Assembly: GCA_021737405.1 (NCBI GenBank)
Contig: JAIPEG010000026.1
Location: 1-36,182 of the forward strand
Length of the DNA stretch: 36,182 nucleotides
From: Bacteriovoracaceae bacterium
GTDB taxonomy: Bacteria > Bdellovibrionota > Bacteriovoracia > Bacteriovoracales > Bacteriovoracaceae
Direction of reading: 5' to 3'
Below the pieces are notes generated by a model, which did no database searches, was not told where the DNA came from, and was given only the letters and a program-made list of their open reading frames with translations. Position 1 is the first letter of the stretch, and each line of letters starts with the position of its first letter. Position numbers and translations under genes: made by a program. Below are positions 30,508-36,182 of the stretch, piece after piece.

Positions 30508-31803
30508 ATGAATAGTCGTCCCGTCTACATTGTAGGGGCCAAGAGAACCCCGCAGGCAAAATCTGGAACTGATTTAAAAGATGTTGCTGCACCCTTTCTA
30601 GGGGCTTATCTGATTCGGCATCTTGTCGATGAAGCGAACCTTGAAAATACGGCCATTGATGAAGTGATTATTGGCAACGTTGGGAATCCTCCAAAATATC
30701 CTAATATTGGGAGAGTGATTGCTCTTGAAGCAGGTCTTGATAAAAAGACAAGTGGTTATACAGTTCATCGTAACTGCGCTTCGGGTCTTGAGGCCTTAAG
30801 TCAGGGATTTATAAAAATCGCTTCTGGCCGCAGTGAAATTATCGCTGTTGGTGGTGTTGAAAATATGAGTCAGATGCCTTTGATTTATTCAGAGGAGATG
30901 ACCGAGGTTTTCTTTAATGTCATGAAGGCCAAGTCCGTTGGTGATAAGCTAAAGGCCCTTAGCCATTTTCGTCCCCATAACCTCTCGCCAATAGTGGCGA
31001 TTGAGCAAGGTCTCACGGACCCTTTTTGTGGTTTAAACATGGGTCAAACGGCCGAAGTTTTATCAAGAGAGTTTGGGATAACAAGAGAGCAACAAGATGA
31101 ATTTGCTGTGCGCTCACATACGTTAGCTTTAAAGGCCCGTGATGAGGGACGTTTAGCTGAAGAGATTCTCCCTATTATTATCGGTGGAAAACTTAATAAA
31201 CTTTTAGGCCAAGACGTTGGACCGCGTGAAGGGTCTTCCGTAGAAAAACTAGCAAAACTTAAGCCGTACTTTGATAGAAAATCTGGAACGGTAACTGTTG
31301 GAAACGCCTGTCCTATCACTGATGGTGGTTCGGCCTTACTTCTGGTTTCAGAAGAGGCGCTAAAGAAATACGACCTTGAGCCAATTGCTAGAATTGTCGA
31401 TTATCATTTTCATGGGCTAGAGCCTGAGAGAATGGGAATGGGTCCCTTGCTTGCAATGGATGGTGTCTTTAAGAGAACAAAATTAGATTTACAGCAAATG
31501 GATTTAGTTGAAATAAACGAAGCATTTGCCGCCCAAGTATTGGCCGTTAAAAAAGCAATGGTTGATAAGGAAGCTGCAGCTCGCTTTGGGATTGAAAAGG
31601 CTTGGGGAGAAATTCCTGATGAGCGCTTAAATGTAAATGGAGGCGCGATTGCTATGGGACACCCCGTAGGTTCAACTGGTAGTCGACTTGTCGTCACCTT
31701 GACCCATGAATTGGCCCGTCGAAAGGCCAAGTATGGAATTGCTAGTCTTTGTATCGGTGGCGGCCAAGGTGGGGCCGTTATTGTCGAGAACCTTAAGAAG
31801 TAG
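30508..31803 (+). CDS. fadI: 3-ketoacyl-CoA thiolase
   Basis: Thiolase that cleaves 3-ketoacyl-CoA with CoA in the last step of beta-oxidation. The active residues are visible: nucleophile Cys90 in HRNCASGLEA, His385 in AMGHPVGSTGSR and Cys415 in LCIGGGQGGAVI. GGVENMSQMP and the NEAFAAQVLAV region are also standard. At 431 residues it fits the longer FadI type rather than FadA; the 10-bp gap to a FadJ-length partner fits too. AAGGAGTCCACCC precedes ATG 30508. A good promoter lies 36 bp upstream of the start. Confidence 0.9.
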   Translation: MNSRPVYIVGAKRTPQAKSGTDLKDVAAPFLGAYLIRHLVDEANLENTAIDEVIIGNVGNPPKYPNIGRVIALEAGLDKKTSGYTVHRNCASGLEALSQGFIKIASGRSEIIAVGGVENMSQMPLIYSEEMTEVFFNVMKAKSVGDKLKALSHFRPHNLSPIVAIEQGLTDPFCGLNMGQTAEVLSREFGITREQQDEFAVRSHTLALKARDEGRLAEEILPIIIGGKLNKLLGQDVGPREGSSVEKLAKLKPYFDRKSGTVTVGNACPITDGGSALLLVSEEALKKYDLEPIARIVDYHFHGLEPERMGMGPLLAMDGVFKRTKLDLQQMDLVEINEAFAAQVLAVKKAMVDKEAAARFGIEKAWGEIPDERLNVNGGAIAMGHPVGSTGSRLVVTLTHELARRKAKYGIASLCIGGGQGGAVIVENLKK

Positions 31804-31812
31804 GAGAGTGAC

Positions 31813-33948
31813 GTGGGATCAATTTTAGAAACAAAGAAAATTAGTTTTGAAGTAAAAGAAAAAGTCGCTTATGTAGGCTTTGGGTACAATAACGAAAAGT
31901 CGATGACGGTTCTTGATGAAGATACTCTAAGAGAATTAGATTCTATTGCTGATGAACTTCATGCACAGAAAAAATCTCTTGAAGGAGCTATCTTTTTTAC
32001 TCACAAAGATCGCTGTTTCTTGGCCGGAGCGGATATCTCGCTTATTTCTGCCATGAAAACTGAAGCCGATGGCGCTCAGGGGGCAGAAGCTGGTCAAGGA
32101 ATTCTCAATAAGATTGAAGACCTACCTTTTCCTACTATTGCTTGTGTGCATGGTGTTTGTCTTGGTGGTGGAACGGAATTTAGTTTGTCTTGTAAGACCA
32201 TTTTGATGAGTGAAGACAAATCGACGGTTATGGGATTACCTGAAGTTAAATTGGGTCTTATCCCAGGTTTTGGTGGGACTTATCGCATGCCAAAGAGAAT
32301 TGGTTTGCCTTCGGCACTAGACCTTATCCTTACGGGTAAAACAGTCAATGCTAGAAAGGGAAAAAAACTTGGACTGGCACTTGAAACTTATCCAAAGGAG
32401 CGGATCATCGATATGGCGAAGATCCATCTTAAGAAAAGTGCACGAAAAGAAAGCCTTAGAGACTCTTTGACAGACTTTGCTCAAGACAACTTCTTTAGTA
32501 GAAAAATAATTTTTCAAAAGGCTCGCGAGAGTGTTCTTAAAAAGACAAAAGGTTTTTACCAAGCTCCTTTGAAAATTTTAGACACCATGGAAGCTGGCAT
32601 GATTAAGGGGCGCTCGAGCTATCTCGCTTCAGAGGCCCAAGCTTTTGGTGAACTTTGTGTTTCAGAACAAAGTAAAAATCTTCAGCACATCTATTGGATG
32701 ACGGAAAAGGTTAAGAAGTATTCAGGTCCAAAAGGTACTGGCGAGATTCCAGAATTAAAAAGAGGGGCTTGCTTAGGTGCAGGCACCATGGGTGGTGGTA
32801 TTGCTTGGCTTATGAGTAATAACGACATGGCCCCTATTATGAAGGACCTCACCACTCCTGCTTTAGAGCTCGGTCTAAAGCAGGCTTCTAGCAACTATAG
32901 TGGGGCCTTGAAGAGAAAGAAATTATCGGTTGATGATTTTGAAAGAAAGATGCGCTCAATTTCTTGTCAGACAGACTTTAAAGGATTTCAAAAAGTTGAT
33001 CTTCTTATTGAGGCCATCGTTGAAGATATAAAAATAAAGCAGAGTGTATTCTCTGATACTGAAAAGTATTTAAGAGATGATGCCCTTATCACTTCTAATA
33101 CATCTTCTTTAAGTGTGGAAGAGATGGCGACAGCGTTAGAAAAACCTGAGCGCTTTGCGGGTCTTCACTTTTTTAATCCAGTTCATCTTATGCCACTTGT
33201 TGAGATTATTACTCACTCAAAAGTAGCACCTGAAACAGTTGAAGCCCTCTATAATTGGGTTTTAAAAGTTAAGAAAACTCCTGTCGTTGTAAAAGATGGT
33301 CCGGGCTTTCTCGTCAACAGAATTTTGATGCCTTACTTAAATGAGGCAGGCTTTCTTCTTGAAGAAGGCGTGTCAATGAGTGAACTTGATGAGGCCTGCT
33401 TAAATTTTGGGATGCCTATGGGACCATGTCGCTTACTTGATGAAGTAGGCCTAGATGTGGGCGTAAAGGTTGCAAAGATTCTCCACGACGGACTCGGTGA
33501 CAGAGCAAAGTCATCAAGCCTTTCTGGAAAAATGGTAGAAAAAGGTCTTTTAGGGCGAAAGAGTTCAAAGGGATTTTATAATTATGATGACGCCGGAAAA
33601 GTCACAGGGGCCAATGAAGAAGCAATGTCACTTTTACCTTCTAAGAAAATATCAATGAGTGAGAGTGAGATTCAAATGCGAGTCGTACTCCCTATGATTA
33701 ACGAAGCGGCAATTATTTTAGAAGAAGGTATCGTTGAGAGTCCAAGTGACGTCGATTTAGGCCTTATTTTTGGTATTGGCTTTCCTCCTTTTAGAGGTGG
33801 GCTCCTTCGTTATGCGGATAGCGAGGGACTTGAGAGAATATTGACCGCTATTAATAGATATTCGGAGAGTGTTGATTTTGATCGCTATCAACCATCTCCC
33901 TATTTAAAAAATCTTGTTGAAAGTAAAAAGAAATTTTATGACATTTAA
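31813..33948 (+). CDS. fadJ: Fatty acid oxidation complex alpha subunit (enoyl-CoA hydratase / 3-hydroxyacyl-CoA dehydrogenase)
   Basis: A bifunctional beta-oxidation enzyme of 711 residues. The N-terminal crotonase domain has FLAGADISLI, VCLGGGTEF and LPEVKLGLIPGFGGT, keeping both catalytic Glu residues. The NAD-binding region has GACLGAGTMGGGIAW; the dehydrogenase has FAGLHFFNPVHLMPLVEII with its His, and GPGFLVNRIL. The C-terminal HAD domain ends with GIGFPPFRGGLLRY. The length matches FadJ (about 714) more than FadB (about 729). The start is GTG 31813; TAGGAGAG, overlapping the fadI stop, serves as Shine-Dalgarno. With FadI it would form the alpha2-beta2 complex. Confidence 0.92.
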   Translation: MGSILETKKISFEVKEKVAYVGFGYNNEKSMTVLDEDTLRELDSIADELHAQKKSLEGAIFFTHKDRCFLAGADISLISAMKTEADGAQGAEAGQGILNKIEDLPFPTIACVHGVCLGGGTEFSLSCKTILMSEDKSTVMGLPEVKLGLIPGFGGTYRMPKRIGLPSALDLILTGKTVNARKGKKLGLALETYPKERIIDMAKIHLKKSARKESLRDSLTDFAQDNFFSRKIIFQKARESVLKKTKGFYQAPLKILDTMEAGMIKGRSSYLASEAQAFGELCVSEQSKNLQHIYWMTEKVKKYSGPKGTGEIPELKRGACLGAGTMGGGIAWLMSNNDMAPIMKDLTTPALELGLKQASSNYSGALKRKKLSVDDFERKMRSISCQTDFKGFQKVDLLIEAIVEDIKIKQSVFSDTEKYLRDDALITSNTSSLSVEEMATALEKPERFAGLHFFNPVHLMPLVEIITHSKVAPETVEALYNWVLKVKKTPVVVKDGPGFLVNRILMPYLNEAGFLLEEGVSMSELDEACLNFGMPMGPCRLLDEVGLDVGVKVAKILHDGLGDRAKSSSLSGKMVEKGLLGRKSSKGFYNYDDAGKVTGANEEAMSLLPSKKISMSESEIQMRVVLPMINEAAIILEEGIVESPSDVDLGLIFGIGFPPFRGGLLRYADSEGLERILTAINRYSESVDFDRYQPSPYLKNLVESKKKFYDI

Positions 33949-33957
33949 TTTTCTAAT

Positions 33958-33983
33958 AAAGGCCAGTCATTGAACTGGCCTTT
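33958..33983 (+). terminator. Terminator-like hairpin that contains the permease Shine-Dalgarno and start
   Basis: AAAGGCCAGT (33958-33967) pairs perfectly with ACTGGCCTTT (33974-33983) around the loop CATTGA. T4 and then ATTAG follow, so it resembles an intrinsic terminator 9 bp after the fadJ stop. The left arm includes AAAGG, placed 7 nt before TTG 33970, and the TTG is in the loop, so the same structure would hide the Shine-Dalgarno and start of the permease gene. Confidence 0.8.
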
Positions 33984-35136
33984 TATTAGATACTTTTTTG
34001 GCTATCTCTTTCATGCAAAGACTTTGCAGAGATTGCTCTTTATTGCCATTTTTGGTTTGATTATTTCAAGCTTTGCTCTTCTTGTGCTTCAATCGACAAT
34101 GGGTGGGCTTCAAGGGAATTTGATTGGTCGCTCAAAGGCGGTTGTTGGAAAAGGTGTCTTTGAGTTTCCTGATGCCGACGAGGCAGAGGGCGAAAAGTTT
34201 GTTTTAGAACTTTCAAATGTTGGGGTTCGCGCTATTAAGGAGCTTGAGATTGAGCTTCTTGTGAAATACGGCAACTACTACGCCCCAATGATTGTTCATG
34301 GCCTCAATCCACAAGGAGATCTTCCAGATTTCCTTAAAGACAAAACTTTTGAAGACCTGGTTTTGCCTCGCTCGCTTGCTATCAAAATCAATAGCACTGT
34401 AGGGGATCTTGTTCGACTTCTTTCCCCAGGTCACCTTGATAATCTTATTGGAAATGTACCTAGACTTGCTTCCTTGTATGTTGATTACTTGGTTGATACA
34501 GAAGTTCCTGAAATCGATGACTTTCAAGGTTGGGGGCGTCTTTTAAGAATACAGGCCATTGTTGGAAAGAAAGTCGTCAATAAGGTTCGTCTTTATAGTG
34601 ATTTTGATCTCGAGGTTGTTAAGGAAATTGCTGATAAATACGCACCAAAGGGTTGGCGCTTTAAGCGCTGGGAAGATCTTAATGCCACTTTAGTTTGGGC
34701 CTTAAGTTTAGAGACTGCCGTTATGGTTTTCTTATTTTCTGCCATGACTCTACTGGTGTCGCTTGCCATTACTTCTGGGCTTCTTATTTTCTTTGATAAG
34801 ACCAAACTTGATTTAGCGAGTTTTTGGGTTTTAGGGGTGAGTGAAAAGGAATTATTTGATAGCTCTAAAGTCTTTCTCTTTTTTCTAACGTTCTTTAGTG
34901 TTTGCTTAGGCTTAACTTTTGGTTTTGGTTTTTTGTATTTACTTGATAACTTTTCGCCAAATATTATGCCAGACGTTTTTGTGGATAGAAAAATACCAGT
35001 CAGCATCACGGTCTCTACTGTAGCGATTAGCTTCTTTATACCTCTTTTGATTAGCCTCTACTTTTCTTGGCTAAGCCTAAAGTCCTTTAGAAAGGATGTG
35101 AATTATCTCACATACATTAGGACTCTAGGCTCTTAA
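33970..35136 (+). CDS. LolC/FtsX-like ABC transporter permease
   Basis: A 388-residue permease with the LolC/E-MacB plan: a basic N-terminus with FIRYFFGYLFHAKTLQRLL, a first membrane helix (LFIAIFGLIISSFALLVLQ), a large periplasmic domain (about residues 45-235), and three more helices near 238-265, 290-320 and 345-370. LolCE with the ATPase LolD moves lipoproteins from the inner to the outer membrane; the number of lipoproteins here makes that plausible. No lolD gene is next to it, so the partner is elsewhere or the system differs. The TTG 33970 start gives a family-like N-terminus and AAAGG lies 7 nt upstream, but both sit in the hairpin described above. It ends 5 bp before the convergent tex stop. 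Confidence 0.75.
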   Translation: MNWPFIRYFFGYLFHAKTLQRLLFIAIFGLIISSFALLVLQSTMGGLQGNLIGRSKAVVGKGVFEFPDADEAEGEKFVLELSNVGVRAIKELEIELLVKYGNYYAPMIVHGLNPQGDLPDFLKDKTFEDLVLPRSLAIKINSTVGDLVRLLSPGHLDNLIGNVPRLASLYVDYLVDTEVPEIDDFQGWGRLLRIQAIVGKKVVNKVRLYSDFDLEVVKEIADKYAPKGWRFKRWEDLNATLVWALSLETAVMVFLFSAMTLLVSLAITSGLLIFFDKTKLDLASFWVLGVSEKELFDSSKVFLFFLTFFSVCLGLTFGFGFLYLLDNFSPNIMPDVFVDRKIPVSITVSTVAISFFIPLLISLYFSWLSLKSFRKDVNYLTYIRTLGS

Positions 35137-35141
35137 GACTT

Positions 35142-36182
35142 CTACTTTACTTTAAAATTCTTTAGAGAAGCGAAAGCATTATTCTTTATTGGGGCATCTT
35201 TTTGAGTCGGAATCTTTTGTTGTTGGTTGGATCTTCCACCCTGGGGTCTCGGAGACTTAGATGTTGCAACTGATTCACCTGTTTTTAGGGATAAGGAAAT
35301 TCTCCCTCTATCGTGATCAACTTCAATCACTCGAGCCTTTACTTCTTCGCCAACCTTTAAGACTTCGAGAGCATTGCTGACAAAGTGGTCGGCCATTTCA
35401 GAGACATGAACGAGTCCATTTTCTTTGATACCAACGTCAACAAAAGCACCAAATTGGGTGATATTAGTGACAATTCCCGTGTACCACTGACCAGGTACTA
35501 GGTCGCTTAATTTCCTGACGCCTTTTTTAAATTCAGTGGATTTAAATTCTGTTCTAGGATCTTGAGAAGGTGCTCTTAGTGCCTTAACAATATCTGTGTG
35601 AGTAAATTCACCAATCTTTTCAACAAGAGTGCTGTCTTGAGCTAATTTTTCTACCACAGTACTGTCATCTACGAGGTCTTTTAATTTTAGGCCATTTTCC
35701 TTAACCCAGTCTTCTAATACACCGTATCTCTCTGGGTGAATAAAAGTAGCGTCCAGTGGGTGTTTACCGCCATAGATTCTTAGAAACCCACCTGATTGTT
35801 CAAAGATTTTTTGACTAAAGCGACTTACGTTTAATAATTCCGCTCTCTCTTTAAAGCCACCGAGTTCTTCCCGCTTTTTGACTATATTTGCGGCAAGGGT
35901 CGCGCCAATGCCCGAAACATAACTGAGTAACGGGGCAGAAGCTGTGTTTAAATCAACACCTACAAAATTCACGCAGTCTTCTACCACACCTGTTAAACTT
36001 TTCTTTAATCTACTTTGATTGACGTCGTGCTGGTACTGGCCGACACCAATGGATTTTGGATCTATCTTTACGAGCTCCGCTAATGGATCTTGAAATCTTC
36101 TGGCAATGCTTACAGCTCCTCTTACGGTGGCGTCTTTATCAGGAAATTCCTTCTTCGCAAGTTCTGAGGCCGAGTAAATACT
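35142..36182 (-). CDS. tex: Tex, S1-domain transcription accessory protein, C-terminal part (partial)
   Basis: The frame stays open to the window edge, so only the C-terminal 346 residues are seen. From the edge inward: SIYSASELAKKEFPDKDATV, RGAVSIARRFQDPLAELVKI, DPKSIGVGQYQHDVNQ and VVEDCVNFVGVDLNTAS, all canonical Tex. Then come the helix-hairpin-helix region (YVSGIGATLAANIVKKREE), FEQSGGFLRIYGG, HPERYG, and a full S1 RNA-binding domain (GIVTNITQFGAFVDVGIKEN through GRISLSLK). A Ser/Gln/Lys-rich tail ends the protein. Tex binds nucleic acid and affects transcription and RNA stability; YqgF-fold and N-terminal parts should lie beyond the edge. A GTG at 35987 is not a start, since the homology continues upstream of it. 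Confidence 0.95.
   Translation of the reverse strand, partial: SIYSASELAKKEFPDKDATVRGAVSIARRFQDPLAELVKIDPKSIGVGQYQHDVNQSRLKKSLTGVVEDCVNFVGVDLNTASAPLLSYVSGIGATLAANIVKKREELGGFKERAELLNVSRFSQKIFEQSGGFLRIYGGKHPLDATFIHPERYGVLEDWVKENGLKLKDLVDDSTVVEKLAQDSTLVEKIGEFTHTDIVKALRAPSQDPRTEFKSTEFKKGVRKLSDLVPGQWYTGIVTNITQFGAFVDVGIKENGLVHVSEMADHFVSNALEVLKVGEEVKARVIEVDHDRGRISLSLKTGESVATSKSPRPQGGRSNQQQKIPTQKDAPIKNNAFASLKNFKVK

Noticed and set aside
35142..35987. Complete gene starting at GTG 35987
   Set aside because: Tex homology continues in frame to the window edge, so the gene is partial and this GTG is internal.

Overview
The window is an AT-rich (by eye below 40% G+C), gene-dense stretch of bacterial chromosome from a Gram-negative with an outer membrane. 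Many lipoprotein signals with a lipobox Cys, two outer-membrane-barrel-like proteins and a Kdo-transferase-like protein support this. A large set of unrecognised lipoproteins, a RicT/PSP1 protein, an H1-like Lys/Ala repeat protein, an Flp-type prepilin and frequent TTG/GTG starts together look most like the Bdellovibrionota (Bacteriovorax/Halobacteriovorax-type predators). That assignment is inference from gene content, not a database match. I see no rRNA, tRNA, CRISPR array, insertion sequence or prophage.

Layout. (1) 37-6123, plus strand: a class C acid phosphatase lipoprotein, a cyclic-nucleotide-binding/EAL phosphodiesterase, a dienelactone-hydrolase lipoprotein overlapping a nitroreductase, a RamB/ScfR-like XRE regulator, and an SH3b/beta-barrel envelope protein ending at a bidirectional terminator. 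(2) 6154-12694: accessory envelope genes. They are a giant lipoprotein with a problematic start, two smaller lipoproteins and a small exported protein, with truA and a 99-residue protein among them. (3) 12764-16020: an H1-like protein with an expanded 30-bp tandem repeat, then a PfkB/adenosine-kinase-type sugar kinase followed closely by asnS. (4) 16120-26000: an orphan ParB-like protein converging on a long minus-strand run that reads, in transcription order, GYF-domain membrane protein, tmk, holB, ricT, sbcD, sbcC. The tmk-holB-ricT order is the same neighbourhood known from Firmicutes. (5) 26121-30354: a Kdo-transferase-like protein translationally coupled to a degenerate flavoprotein-like protein, an orphan Flp-type prepilin and an OMP. 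(6) 30445-35136: a fadI-fadJ fatty-acid beta-oxidation operon with a good sigma70-type promoter, followed by a LolC/FtsX-like permease whose start codon lies in the loop of a terminator-like hairpin. (7) 35142-36182: the C-terminal part of tex, running off the window.

Most of the window is housekeeping: tRNA modification and charging, dTMP synthesis, DNA polymerase clamp loading, SbcCD nuclease, beta-oxidation. The less ordinary items are start-region arrangements (an ATT start or 1-nt frameshift on the giant lipoprotein; a terminator hairpin holding both the Shine-Dalgarno and the TTG of the permease; two genes with a -10 box exactly 7 nt before ATG and no Shine-Dalgarno) and several duplicated-domain or orphan envelope proteins. 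I found no clear multi-gene undescribed system. The best candidates for new biology are the Kdo-transferase-like/flavoprotein pair, the tandem-GYF membrane protein upstream of tmk, and the hairpin-gated permease.
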